The position numbers were made by a program, and so were the translations under genes. This document shows, piece by piece, positions 23,101 through 35,150 of a stretch of DNA of 64,000 nt. Under the pieces are notes generated by a model. It did not search any database. It was not told the DNA's origin and worked only from the letters and a program-made list of their open reading frames with translations. How positions within the stretch are numbered: position 1 is the stretch's first letter; each line of letters starts with the position of its first letter. Source of the DNA: Aquatica leii (taxonomy: Eukaryota > Arthropoda > Insecta > Coleoptera > Lampyridae); contig CM069432.1 of assembly GCA_035610365.1 (NCBI GenBank), positions 163,926,035 to 163,990,034 of the forward strand. Reading direction: 5' to 3'.

Positions 23101-23237
23101 TGCAGGTGGACCGATTTTATCTTTGAATAATGTTTGAAAAGTTTATTTAACTAATAATGATTAAGAAAATCTATAACTAATAGTTTTCACAGCAGTTGGT
23201 AGCAGCTATCGTACACGGAGCATAACTAGAAAGTTAA

Positions 23238-23420
23238 TGATAAGTCTGCCGAGTAGCTCTCAATTGAAACGAAAACTTCTAAATCTAATGACCAACACAA
23301 CTTATAGAACGTCTAAACAATGAATAACAAATAATTCCGCCGAGGAACTCTCAATTGGAATGAAAACTTATAAATCCAATGACCAACACGACTTATAGAA
23401 CGTATAAAAAATGAATAAGA
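23238..23420. repeat. Tandem duplication, unit ~94 bp
   Basis: 23,238-23,325 and 23,331-23,420 share the order CTCTCAATTG, GAAAACTT, AATGACCAACAC, ACTTATAGAACGT, AATGAATAA, with about one difference in six bases. Confidence 0.8.
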
Positions 23421-24815
23421 ATCAATGGCTTTTACCGTGAAATTTCTAATACATTTTGTTATATATTTTTTGACATACACATGCACTAAATAACTTTTGC
23501 TATAGAAATTCACCACATATATTAATCATATATGACACTATGTAAAATGTGTTGAAGCTAAGGTACCTTTAAAATTATCGGTTGGCAACACTGGTGACGT
23601 TTAACTTATTTTTTTTGCTTGTTTCTTTACTTTATTTAAATTAATATTTTTATTAAAAATATTAAAAGGGATAGTCAAGTATACGCTGCAATTTCTTGCT
23701 AATAGAAAAAATTCAAAAGGAACAAAAGAAATTTCCGAAGTCAATTTTAAGTATTTTTGTTGAGAAAAACATAAAATTCAATTTAATTTTATTATGATTT
23801 ACAAATTGCTTGTTAGGTTTACATTTTATACAACCATTGATTGTTTCAGTAGCAAATTTATTTCTTTGCTTTGTTTTTATTAAATTTAATTTACTAAATA
23901 TTCTTACAACAAAACCCAAAATCGGCAAAAAATTGGCACAAATCACACACTATGTTGCAGATTTGACGATTTATACGTTCACATATTTAGTTCACATAAT
24001 AGTGTAGATGTTTTGATGTAATGTAATGTAAAGTTAAAATAAAAGTAGTATTTGCGCATTTTTATAAAAATGTATAGTAGACTGAATTAAAATGATAGTA
24101 CGAATACTACAAAATAGTACGGGTGGCAACACTGGCACCAGCAGCTCGGAATTTTGGCTAGTGGGGAAGTAAAACAGGTAAATGCATCCAGGCCATAATG
24201 TGCCGATTGTGATTCGTTAAAACAGTGCCAAAACGGGAAGAAACAACTTCTAAGTGTTCGTTTTCACTTGACAACACTTAAAGGGAACGAATCGAACATG
24301 ACTAATCAATCAATGAGTATAGAAGCTGTAAAATAAAGTAACAGGTATACCACCTCAATACCACAACTAGGTTGCGTAAGTTACATTCGAATATTACAAC
24401 ACCATGTGCACTAAACTTCTAATTTTGTATGCTATTTAAATTAAATTTGTAGGCTGACAAGTATGTTGCTAAATATTTAATGTATTTCATCAACCAAAGA
24501 TATTATGAATTTGATTTCTGCATTTACTAGATGACAATAATAAACAGGTTTGAGTTTAATAAGTGACGACAGTTTTTGTTACGTGTATGAGAAAATAATT
24601 TTGAAATCCAAAAAACTTATTTTCCTCCACATAGCACAAAGAGTTTGCAAACTTTTTTTGAGATCAAGTATATTGTGCACTATCCCAATTTACTACTATA
24701 TTTACATTCTATAAAACAGAGTAAAAAACTTTCTATCTAAAACTATCAGAATTGTGGAGTTTGAACGTGGAAGAACCTGACATCAACTGATAACACGTAA
24801 TCGACAGTAATCCAG
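23421..24815. other. Intergenic with a repeated GGCAACACTGG box
   Basis: The 11-mer GGCAACACTGG occurs in the same orientation near 23,585 and 24,125, 540 bp apart. It resembles GTTGCCA-type transposon ends but is not inverted. Short frames at 23713-24007 are low complexity and unassigned. Confidence 0.35.
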
Positions 24816-24819
24816 ACCT

Positions 24820-25370
24820 TCAAGGACCAGAATGTTCAATAGAAACACATTTTATTTCACAAGCTGAACTGAGTAATTTAGGTTTAAAACTAGCAAAATC
24901 ACAGTTACAACTCCTAGCATTTAAATTCAAAAAATGCAATATTTTCAAATCTGATATACATATACCAGACGTTTCAAAACATTAAAAAAGACTAACACAT
25001 TGTTTTGCTCAAGACCACAAATATGGAAAGTTTGACAACGTACCGACTTAAGTACTAAGGTTATGAAAAACTTCTAAAACAGTTAGTGACCAATTTTTTT
25101 AGAAATTTCAAAACTAAAAATGACAAAAATGTTGTAACTAAATTACTTAGTGCCTACAGAAGATGAAATGCAACGTTTTGTTAAAAATTAATTTTTTGGA
25201 TGCTCATTTCGAATTCTTTCTAGAAAATTTGAGTGGCATAAGCGACAAACATGGGTAACAGTTCAACCAGAACGTTACAAACATCAAAAAACGACACCAA
25301 GACAAATTGAGTCGCAGTTTCTTTGCTGACTACAGCATTTTGAAGAACATACCGTTATGGATATATAGTT
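24820..25370 (+). pseudogene. Remnant of a widespread arthropod transposon-associated reading frame
   Basis: Two pieces are recognisable. AELSNLGLKLAKSQLQLLAF followed by IFKSDIHIPDVS (24,860-24,985) matches the segment of this unnamed family that usually reads ...DLNLSK...LLASRL.... After several stops, FLDAHFEFFLENLSGISDKH (25,195-25,255) and KRHQDKLSRSFFADYSI match its C-terminal part. I know the family only as uncharacterised repetitive proteins in arthropods and cnidarians; its function is unknown. Many frameshifts. Confidence 0.45.
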
Positions 25371-25659
25371 TATGTAATATGTTTTCCAACTTTCGTCATT
25401 CGTGACATCACATCTAAACCAAAACAACAAATATAGTTTTACTCTTCTAACTCATAAAATGAAATTGTATAAAGCATGCTGTAAAGTTGGCAACCTGGGC
25501 AGCATTGCAATTTTTTCGTACATATGTTTGTTTACATTTTATCGTTTGTTAGGTTAGTGTGTTTATTTCTCCGTGTTTTCGCTGTTTCTACCTTTTGTAT
25601 CAAAAATTGTTCTTTTCAGAATTTACGTTTGAGTGAATTAACATTTAATCACTGCAATA

Positions 25660-27178
25660 ATGCCGGCCCGTAGATTGGGAAGTAGGGGAAAGGAGCTTGT
25701 TGCTAATTTGATTGAATTTTTTCAACAAGAACGGGACAATGGCGGTCCATTTATACCTGTAACATCAGTTCGTGAAGTAATTTATTGCATTATTTACTTT
25801 ACATATATTTTATTAATATTATTCTAATTTTAGCGTGTAGCAACTGCTTTAAAGATTAACATCTCTACAGTTACTAGTGTGTCGCAAGCCTTATAGAAGA
25901 ACGAACCATTTGTTTCTAAACAACGGCCACATAAAAAACCCATTACGAATATTGAGGAGTTTAATAAATGTGCAATTCGTAATGTAATTTACAGAATGTA
26001 CCAAAATCCTAAGTTAAATTATATTAACGCACTTCAATTTTCTTATGTCACAATAAATAATTACAGGCAAGCATATTACGGTAAATATCTTATGGCAAAA
26101 ATTAAAAGAAGAGGAACTTTTCGAAGGTTGTGCTAAATCGTTGCATACTGTTTTAAATAATATAGGGTTTAAATGGAAAAAAGACAACCCCAGGCGAGGT
26201 CTAATGGAATTACCCGATGTTGTTCTTAAAAGAATAAGGTTCTTAAAAACATGAGGATCAAAGCCGAAAAAATATGCCAGTTTGTTTTTTTGGATGAAAC
26301 ATGGATTTTCCAGAATGGCACAGTAAATCGGTCATGGCAGGATGACGACTTAAGAACCGTTAAAAGTACAAAGGTTGTTGGAAAAAGGTTAGTTTATAAT
26401 TATGAGCTGTGAATTTGAAAATACATATTCTTTTGGTTTTTTAGATACATAGTGTTACATGCAGGGAATGAAGAAGGTTTTATTAATGGAGCCGAACTAA
26501 TTTTTTCTTCTTCTACAAAAAATGAAGATTATCATGGGGAGATGAACGAGAAAATTTTTTTGCATTGGTTTAAACATCAATTATTAAAAAAATTAAAGCG
26601 AAAATCTACAATTGTGTTGGATAATGCTTCATACCACAGCAGCATATTGAAAAAAGTACCTAATAGTACGTGAAAGAAAGCTAACATTGCCGAATGGCTT
26701 AGTAATCATAAAATTGAATTTGATGAAAATTCATTAAAATTCTACAGAAAGTTCTTAGTTAAATAGAAAATTCACAGTGTAATGAGTAGATTAATGCAAT
26801 TATTGCTTTTTTAGAAATAAACCTCCAAAAGTATTTAAAGCAGATACGTTAGCTGAACAATATGGTCATAAAGTCCTACGATTACCTCCCTACCATTGCA
26901 TTTTTAATCCAATTGAACTTATATGGGGTATTACTAAGAATTATTATAATCGACACATTGGTAGGGATGGTAAATCAATAAAAAAATCTATGAAAATGTG
27001 GCACGAGGCTTTGGCAACAGTTATACCAGAAGCCTGGAATAATTCAGTTAAACACACTGAAAAAATAATTAAAGAATGGTGGGATCGAGAGATTGGCTTT
27101 GACGTAGAAGATGTTGCACAGTTAATTATTAATCTCAACAGTGAAAGCGATGACAGTGGATCAGATTTTAGTAATTAG
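25660..27178 (+). pseudogene. IS630/Tc1-like DDE transposase with introns, decayed
   Basis: Likely exons are 25660-25776, 25834-26387, 26445 to about 26763, and 26815-27178, with GT-AG junctions at the better-defined ends. The first exon begins MPARRLGSRGKELVANLIEF; a helix-turn-helix region follows (RVATALKINISTVTSVSQ). The catalytic residues are visible: first aspartate in FLDETWIFQNG, second in TIVLDNASYHS, glutamate in HCIFNPIELIWG. The C terminus is acidic (NSESDDSGSDFSN). Stops at 25894 and 26670 and a frameshift near 26,250 kill it. The last exon is open and well preserved. It may be a domesticated-type or autonomous transposon gene that has decayed. Terminal repeats were not established; GTTGGCAA near 25,490 and, inverted, near 27,345 is the only candidate pair. 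Confidence 0.8.
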
Positions 27179-27646
27179 ATTACTATGATTTATACTATAA
27201 TTAAAAGCTAGAATGTTATTTAAATAACTTACATTTTTGTAAATATTTATACAGTAAAAGTATTAAATAAAGAAAGGGCACTTTAATTATCAACTTAACG
27301 TTGCTTTATAAAACCAATAGTTTGATTGAAGACTTGCCAACAGATTCCTTTAACATTAGTTGTAGCAGTTATTTGTATGTATTATTATATTATTTTGTTA
27401 ATTAATAGGAATACTAAAGATAGTTATCAAGTACATGTTTATTACAATTAGCAAATAATTTTATATATGTTAACCGAATTATGCAGAAAAACATAGTAAA
27501 TCAAGACAATTTGGTTATTATTAATATAATATGTAAATCTGTATACATAACCTCCAACTTTTGATATTTTGATATTGGCATCAACGCTACTACATGACGT
27601 CATAAATATCGATGACGGAAGTTGGATAACTTATTACATGAACTAT

Positions 27647-27654
27647 AGTATAAC
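27647..27654. repeat. P-element target site duplication, left
   Basis: AGTATAAC directly precedes the left terminal repeat and is identical to 31597-31604. Confidence 0.93.
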
Positions 27655-27686
27655 CACAGACATATATATATATTAAATAGACTGGC
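27655..27686 (+). repeat. P-element left terminal inverted repeat
   Basis: Starts CACAGAC, has six AT steps, then TTAAATAGACTGGC. It pairs with 31566-31596, which has one AT step fewer. Confidence 0.93.
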
Positions 27687-27897
27687 TGGGTACATGGGAT
27701 GCGCAAAGAAAAAGTATTCCAATTAGAACAATTCAATAAGGTTCAATTTTGTACTGTCGGGGGGGTATTTGCGCCTGCGCATTAAAAAGCTAGTTATTTT
27801 AGATTTTAGTATTAAACCAAAAGAAAAGTGATTAACAGCTGTACTTTTTAGAATTCGTTTTTATTTACTGTATCTTAGCACTTTGTATTTTAAAAGA

Positions 27898-28554
27898 ATG
27901 CGAACGTGTGTACTTCCGTTTTGTGGCAGCAGTACCAAGAAAGCAGTCGAAAATCTTCAATTTTTCAAGTTAGTATTTTTTCATCTCAATTTCAATTGTT
28001 GCAGTTCAATTGTTACAATGAATTATTTTGCACGTAATATTTGAATTTCAGTTAATTTATTGATAATATATTTTTAGAATAACTCCAGGTAGACGTAGAA
28101 CGTGGATGATAGCTTTAAAACGAGATGCTAATGATAAAATGCACAAAGATGCATGCGTTTGTTCAAAACATTTTTTACCAGAAGATTTTAAAATTGAAGG
28201 TAACAAAAGAAGCCTTAAGGAAAATGTTATCCCTACGATAAATTTAAGACCTGCAGCAAAAATTCAATTATTTTCAGAATATAAACGGTAGGGAATTAAT
28301 TTTATTATAGTGTGCTCAATATAATTGATTTTTACATTCTAGATCATCCACAACAGTTAAGTCACTTGATGAAACCAGCTCTCCTCTAGCGTTAAGTGTA
28401 GTTGATGCTGATCTTAGCGTTAAAAGGTATACATATCACATGTTTTAGTAAATTATTTTAAATCTTTTTGTCTTTTAGTGCTTTTGCAATCCCCTCAACT
28501 AGTCGTCTGAATAATTTGAATGAAAAATGTATATGGCCTGTAATGAATTCAAAG

Positions 28555-28619
<65 letters not shown>

Positions 28620-31369
28620 GTTTATATATCAGTGTTATCTATAATGCATCGTTGTTCACAGGGATACTACTACGGATTCAGATTCGTCCAAGAATGCAGA
28701 CATTGAACTTCTTTCAGTCAGCTCAGGAAAAAAGAAAGATGGAATTAACATCAACAGATAGTGAAGGATTAAAGGGAAGTCCAAAAAGGCGTTCATTATT
28801 ACGAACATTTCATAATTATTGGTATGTTACTTTAAAGTTATGTTTTACTTGACTACACTTACAAAATTTTAGTAAATCGCCTCGAAAACTGAACCGCTCC
28901 TTGCTGGAATCTAAACAGTTTAATTCTGCAATACGAGCAAATTTTAAAACTGAAAAAGCCAAGGTAAAAAGATTAAAGCGACGGATTTGTAACTTGAGTG
29001 ATATTGTTACCGAGCTAAAAAAGTTACGACTAATATCTGGGGATGCCAGGCTTGTTTTGGAAAAATGTTACTCTGGTATACCATTAGTCATGATGAAACG
29101 TATGCTACAGAATACCGAAAAAGAAACAAAATCATGTCAAGAGTATCCACCTGAAATAAGAAGGTTTGCTCTGACACTGCAATTTTACTCAAGCAGAGCA
29201 TATGATTACGTACGAAAAACGTTTGAGTTAAGTCTACCTTGCCCACGTATTTTGAGAAACTGGCTTTCAACAGTAGATTGCACACCAGGGTTTACCGAGC
29301 AAGCGTTCATTGCTTTAACAAATAAAGTAAGCGAAAATAAAGAAAGAAATCTTGATACTCTATGTTCTCTTATGCTTGATGAAATGGCAATTAAACAACA
29401 AATAGAGTTTAAAAATAATAAAGTATGGGGATATGTTGATTGTGGCACTGAAGTTGATGATGATCAGTTAGATCCAGCAAAGGAAGCACTTGTGCTAATG
29501 GTTGTGGCAACAAACGCACATTGGAAAATTCCAATAGGATATTTTCTAATAAAATCACTAACTGCTCAAGAAAAAGCAAATGTTGTACAGTTAGCTTTAA
29601 TTAAATTAAACGAAGTTGGTGTTGTTATTACCTCTGTGACTTGTGATGGACCTAGTGCTCACTTAAGCATGATTAAAAAATTGGGTGCTAAAATCGACGA
29701 CATAGAAAGCATAGTACCCTATTTTAACCACCCAACAAACGGCTCTCAAATTTTCATTATTCTTGACGCATGCCACATGTTAAAGTTGTTGCGTAACGCA
29801 TGGGCAGTAATGAAAATATTTCATACACATGACGGAGTGGTTGATTATAGTTATATTGAAAAGCTACATGACTTACAAGAAGCAGAAGGTTTTTCATTTG
29901 GAACCAAGCTAAGAAAAAAACATATGGAGTGGATGAAGCAAAAAATGAAGGTATACATTAATTGTATTCAACTAAAATAATTGTCAAAACTATAATTTTT
30001 TGTTCTAGGTTAATATTGCAGCTCAAATTCTGAGTAACAGCGTCGCGAATGCATTGGAATTTTTAATGAAAGATGTAAAGCATCCATTCTTTAAACACGC
30101 TGGTCCAACTATAAATTTTATTAAATTGGTGGATCGTACTTTTGATTTATTAAACTCTAGAAGCCCATTTGGAAAAGGTCCCAAATCGCCTATCAGACAA
30201 AATAATGAAGGATATTGGAGACCCATATTTGAACAGGCTTCTAATTTTTTTTTAACATGTGCAAACCATAACCAACAATTACTAATAACAACGCAAAAAA
30301 AGACGTCATTTCTTGGTTTTTTGATAACTATAAAGTCAATAATTGGGATGTATGAAAAATATGTTGTTCAAGATTCTTCATTGAACTATTTATTGACCTA
30401 TAAAATGAGTCAAGATCACCTAGAATTATTTTTCTGTAACGTCAGGTAAAGCATTTTGATATCAAAAACAAACAATTCCAATAAGTAATTTACATTTATT
30501 CACCATTTATTCCACAGAAGTCGGAATGGCAGTAATAACAACCCAACAGCATATCAGTTCTACCACACTTACAAAAGGATGTTGGTTCACAATGATATTA
30601 AAAACAATAATGGTAATTGTTTAATGCAAGACAAGACAAACTTACTAAATATTGCGACGCAAGGTGGATCATCTTGTTCGACGACTTCTATAAGTATTGA
30701 CGACATTACTATATTTAAAAAAATGGGTATAACATATGATTGTGCACTTTATGATCATGATTACGATATTCCCGCTTTACCAAACATTTCACTATTATCT
30801 AAAAATGTTGTGGTATACATAGCAGGTTAGTTAATATAAAATAAAAACCTGACTGTATAAACAATAGTTTTTTTTATCTTAACAGGCTATGTAGTCAAGA
30901 TGACAAGAAGATACATCAAGTGTCCAGTGTGTGTCGAGGCATTAGAAAATGTTGCGTCTGGCGCTTGTGATGATAGTTTTATGTTTTTAAACAGAAAAAT
31001 GTTGGTGGTTTAATAAAACCGTCACAAAACGTTATTGTGATTTGTCAACGGATTGAACAGCAAATTCGAAAACTTCTGGTGATAACCGATGCTAAAGTTC
31101 CAAAAGAAAAGGCATTCTTTGATTCATTTGTGAGGCTGTTGACAAATGCAGTATATCAGAATAGTTTCATTGATCTGAAGGAACATATGCTGAATACTGC
31201 CCTAGTCGATGGCAATTTTAGTAATCATATTTTAGATATGCTTAAAGTTATTGTTACTAGTTACTGTAAAATTAGATTCAACAGTCTCACAAAGAAACAA
31301 ACAGAAAAAGCTGTAGGAAATTTAATTCGGAAAACATTAAGCAGGTTAATTATTTTTAGTCACCAATGA
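27898..31369 (+). CDS. P-element / THAP9-like transposase, nine exons
   Basis: Exons: 27898-27968, 28078-28287, 28343-28426, 28479-28553, 28662-28821, 28873-29950, 30009-30445, 30518-30825, 30886-31369, all GT-AG with matching phases. Exons 1-2 encode a THAP zinc finger (MRTCVLPFCGS, RRRTWMIALKRD, CVCSKHF, VIPTI). Exon 6 starts with a basic coiled-coil stretch (VKRLKRRICNLSDIVTELKK). The probable catalytic residues are D in LMLDEMAIK (29378), D in TCDGPSAH (29645) and E in HLELFFCNVRSRNGSNNNP (30423). The GTP-binding insertion contains LDACHMLKLLRNAW. The length of ~970 codons fits the family. The frame breaks twice by one base, both in A-runs (28728-28733 and 30995-30999). The product would cut and paste the surrounding element. 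The breaks may be real decay or sequencing errors. Confidence 0.9.
28555..28625. repeat. TA microsatellite in intron 4 of the P transposase
   Basis: An almost pure (TA)n tract of about 50 bases followed by TATATG variants. It lies wholly between the donor at 28554 and the acceptor at 28661. Confidence 0.95.
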
Positions 31370-31565
31370 ACAATAAATAAATGACAACAAACAATATTAT
31401 TAATAATACAACATTGTTTTTTTGCGATAATTTACACTGAAATTAACATCTTGATTTAATCTTAATGAAATTATAATTAAATAGACCGCCGCCACTGTTT
31501 ACTTGTGCGCAAGTCAAAATACCCCCTGCGCAGTTTCAATTTGGATCATTTTTTCAACATGGGAT

Positions 31566-31596
31566 TGCCAGTCTATTTAATATATATATGTCTGTG
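31566..31596 (-). repeat. P-element right terminal inverted repeat
   Basis: Reverse complement of the left end apart from one missing AT dinucleotide. On the plus strand it runs from GCCAGTCTATTTAA to GTCTGTG. Confidence 0.93.
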
Positions 31597-31604
31597 AGTA
31601 TAAC
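31597..31604. repeat. P-element target site duplication, right
   Basis: AGTATAAC directly follows the right terminal repeat. It is an exact copy of 27647-27654. Confidence 0.93.
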
Positions 31605-32555
31605 ATAATACACTTTGTAGAACATCCAAGGATATTTTCTGTCTTCAGTGTAATTTTACATAAGATATGCTGTTTTAACTATGTCACAAAAAAGTTGATT
31701 TTGTTTACTAGTGTAAATAACAAATGATTAAAGTAATTAGATTTGTTCACTAGCAGAACTTTTAATAAAACGCGTTGTTAATAATACTATTAAAAAAATG
31801 TAAGCATAATCTATATAAAATTAATGTTCAACCAGATAAACACACATTTGTCACGTGGCATTTGTCTACTTTTGAGAATACTCTATTTTTGTTAATAAAT
31901 TCTACTTTGTTATATTTTTGTTTTTCAGTAAATTTATTGCAATTTTGACAATAAATTAACTAACACTTTCTATGCAAGGTACTTGAATAACTGAAAAATA
32001 TTTATTATTTTTATGCACCACATTTGTTGTTATTGTTTAAGATAATTTAAAAAAAACGTATAGTTATGCGGTTACATTGATTCAAAATTAGTATTTATTG
32101 TTTGATTATATTTTAAAGTTTTTATATTATTTATACAAGTTAAAATATATACATTAAAAGTATCTCTAGAATCAATATAGAAACAACTATGTATATTATT
32201 TGTTAACTCGCAATAAAAGTTACTCATTTACTTTTGTATAACTATCATCCGGATCAGGACGTTACGGCGCGGACATTTCCACAACGTACGACTTCGGCAA
32301 TGACACGTTACGGCGCCAAATACTGGAGAAAGAAACGTACCTTTTATTTATTTGTTGCATAAATATATATCTCAGTGAAATTGATTTGTAAAAACAGATA
32401 ATTTTGAAAATCTTAAATTGTTGTTATAGAGAAAGAGAGAGTTACACATGTAACTGTCTAAAGTATATAAATAAAAAGATTTAAAAAAAATACGTGTTTA
32501 TTTTTTATTTTTGTAATATAACAATTAAATTGTATTAAATATGTTAGTCAATTTA
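31605..32555. other. Intergenic with a GC-rich repeated 12-mer
   Basis: Mostly AT-rich and featureless. ACGTTACGGCGC occurs at 32259-32270 and 32305-32316, 46 bp apart, in an isolated GC-rich patch. Nothing else is recognised. Confidence 0.5.
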
Positions 32556-32559
32556 CTCT

Positions 32560-34330
32560 ATTTGTAAATTGTGAGCAATTCCTCTTAGATATTCTGTTAT
32601 TGTTCGGTTCTGTGGATACCCGCGAACAATGTATAAAATTCTAGAGTCACATTCTATGTACCTTCTTCGTTTTTTTGGAGGATCATTTCCTGCAATAAAT
32701 CTTTCATATTCAAAATCTACACCGTTCTGAGCTTTCTTGAGACCATCAATAAATTTCCATATACTAGGATGATCTACAGAAAATTGGGACTAAGTGAGCT
32801 GCTTCTACAAAATTATTAGTTTTTGCTAGTCCATTGATCGTTTTATCGTAGACTATATTTGCGGTGGAAACATTGGCGCCTGTCTTGTTCCGTTTCTATT
32901 TAAATAGTCTACAAAACAGTTCTATAATTACAACTAAAATAAAACAATTTAACGAAATGTATACCTATGTGTGAATCTTCAACCCAACTGTATAAAAATT
33001 CATTTGGTAGATATCGAGCTAGAGCTTCTACGGTGTCCTCCAAATCTGGGGTAGGTATGAACGCCAGCGACACAATCATCCTTAAAGTGCAACATCTGCA
33101 TCACGGTTATAATTTCGTGCTAAATTATTTTTTTTGATGTGCTTTTGCAAATTTTGCATGATATGGAATCAACAGCCAAATAATTGGATTTCTGGAAAAG
33201 CATCTCGTAAGACAGAAATGGGGACAAGTTCAAAATCAATTGCAACTGCGTCCGGATTCATTGCTGGCCAAATATATTTTTTTTAGATTTTAAAGTAATT
33301 ACAGTAATTTAAAATGTTTTTAGAATGCCATCTTATGGTAAAAAATACCACATAGGATAATACAAAAATAAAATAAATAGTTTTTTATAATTACAGTAAT
33401 ATTTATATATATATATATTTTTTTGCTTAATATTACTTGTATTAACATGCTTAAAAATGCGTCGTATGTTGATCGTCGTTTGTTTGATAATAGTCCGTAA
33501 ATTACTAGATACACGTACGATTGTCCATTATTAATTGTTTTTTCTCCCAACACAACATAAATTTGCGCAAAAAGTGGAGGCGTTAGACGGAACGTTGCAT
33601 CCATAAACAGTATTGTCATGTCTTGGCTCCAGTTTAAATGAGATTTTCGTCCAAATATTAAAATTCGGTCCGTCGTATTAAGATCATTTTCTTGAGAATC
33701 TCCTAAGAAGAACAGTTTACTATTGTAGGCTTCTGCATAATCAATTTTAAGAGATTTTCTGGATTGGCAGGTGCATCTTAAAATGCATTCCTTGTTTGCT
33801 GTACAATTTTTCTTAGATGGAAGTTGACCTTTTGCTGCTTCTGAGTATGTAGCTAAACAGTGATTTATTATTTGAGCTGGCGTTTCCATTTTATCCTTTG
33901 CGCGCGTTTTCAATTCGTTTCGAATACTCAGAGCGTTTATTAAGGCTGCTGAACTTTCGTAGCCGTGTTCATTTAATTTTTTAAAAAGCTATAATCTACC
34001 GTGGTATAAACTCGCGCCTGTCAAAACACAATATATACAATTTCAGATTAAATAAGAAATCTATGTTTTCATGCTTAAACTTATAGAAGTGTTAAAAGAA
34101 ATAAGTTACATAATGATTACGGAAAAATTACACTAATAATACAATAATTATGGTAAAATTAAACTATATAGATACTTACCTTACATCCATGATGTTTTTT
34201 TGTCGTTTCTCCAAAATAGTATAGTTTTTTTTTTACTTTTTTTATCACTACATAACTATAACCATCACATACCAACTTTTCCTTCAATCGCAATAATAAA
34301 AGTGATTGGTTATTTATCATGTTAACACAA
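32560..34330 (-). pseudogene. MULE transposase with FLYWCH zinc finger, decayed
   Basis: Minus strand. An exon ending at 34180 (HHGCK|GTAAGT) carries a FLYWCH-type finger (LKEKLVCDGYSYVVIKKV, KLYYFGE). The long frame 33913-33320 holds FMDATFRLTPPLFAQIYVVL and YVYLVIYGLLSNK, the MULE core with its first aspartate. After an interruption, AVAIDFELVPISVLRDAFPE and FHIMQNLQKHIKK (33,265-33,110) give the second aspartate region. PSIWKFIDGLKKAQNGVDFE (32,760-32,690) lies near the C terminus, which ends about 32,560. Several stops and frameshifts are present. MULE transposases move Mutator-like DNA elements; the FLYWCH finger is the usual DNA-binding part in arthropod copies. Long terminal repeats were not found. 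Confidence 0.8.
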
Positions 34331-34649
34331 CATAAACATATAACGTTTAAAATGATCATGTCCTTTGTACAAAATATATATTTTGGAAACCAGTGATTAC
34401 AACATTTATAATTGCTAAATTGACATTCTCTTAATATTACTAACGTTAGTAACATGATTTATCTGTAGAATTTCTTCATAAAATCAACGGGATTATGCCT
34501 TCACGTAAAGTAATTGGTCTTTCAAAATTTCAAAAATTTTTTACTTATTCGTTTTAAATGTATTTTTTCAGCAGTATTTCTTATTTTTGAGCACAGAAAC
34601 ATTTTAAAAAAGAGTAAAAGGATCATAACTCTCCTTATATAAGTATGTG

Positions 34650-35150
34650 TCAAACTCGCCAATTTGTATTTAGTTCACTTGATTTCTGAACAAAATTGGC
34701 TTTTCATGTCTGTTACGTTACTAATTTTTGATGATTTTCTGATAATATCGCAATACTGGTCAGGTAGACATATTGTTTCATGTTTCCCTAAAACTTTTTC
34801 AATGCGACCAAACCCGTAAAACCTAGATAAGAATGTCTTACTTTAGGAAATTTATAGTCAATTATAGAAAATATACCTTCTAAAACAAATCATTAAAAAA
34901 TTCTTGTTCTGTCCTTCACAGAAATCACTCCAGATAATTAGATGTCGTTTATACGTCAAAGTTATAAAACCACAACTATCTGAGATGAAAAACGCTTTCG
35001 ATGTGGTTCATTTTGGTAAAGCCATGGCCTGTTGTCAGTCCATAAGGCTATTATTTTTTGCTTCTTCTTTGTCAATGGTTGCAGTTCGAATGTATAACAT
35101 AATTAAAATAAATGATAAAATAAATAATAACTAATAATGCACCGTACTAG
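34650..35150 (-). pseudogene. C-terminal piece of an uncharacterised transposon reading frame
   Basis: On the minus strand, FYGFGRIEKVLGKHETICL followed by PDQYCDIIRKSSKISNV (34,815-34,715) matches the VFGRIEK...EY..II region at the C-terminal side of a widespread insect transposon ORF. That family's better-kept members contain an LWxDNCxxQNKN motif; here a degraded LWTDN is seen near 35,070. The frame stops at about 34,670. It appears to be the distal half of the fragment at 36,445-37,101. Confidence 0.45.

Larger units (their letters stand above)
27655..31596 (+). mobile_element. Complete P-element-superfamily transposon
   Basis: A 3,942 bp element whose ends are near-perfect inverted repeats (27655-27686 and 31566-31596). 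Both read CACAGAC, then an AT dinucleotide run, then TTAAATAGACTGGC; the arms differ by one AT step. It is flanked by the perfect 8 bp duplication AGTATAAC, the length P elements make. Subterminal GGGGGTATTT and TGCGCA boxes lie inverted near both ends (~27,760 and ~31,535). Inside is one plus-strand, nine-exon gene for a THAP-domain transposase. This is strong structural evidence for a P element outside the well-known Drosophila setting. Confidence 0.95.

Noticed and set aside
25480..27350. GTTGGCAA pair as terminal inverted repeats of the IS630-like element
   Set aside because: Only eight bases match, and the neighbouring bases do not continue the match or give a TA duplication.
29088..29448. 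Minus-strand frames within the P transposase
   Set aside because: They are shadows of exon 6.
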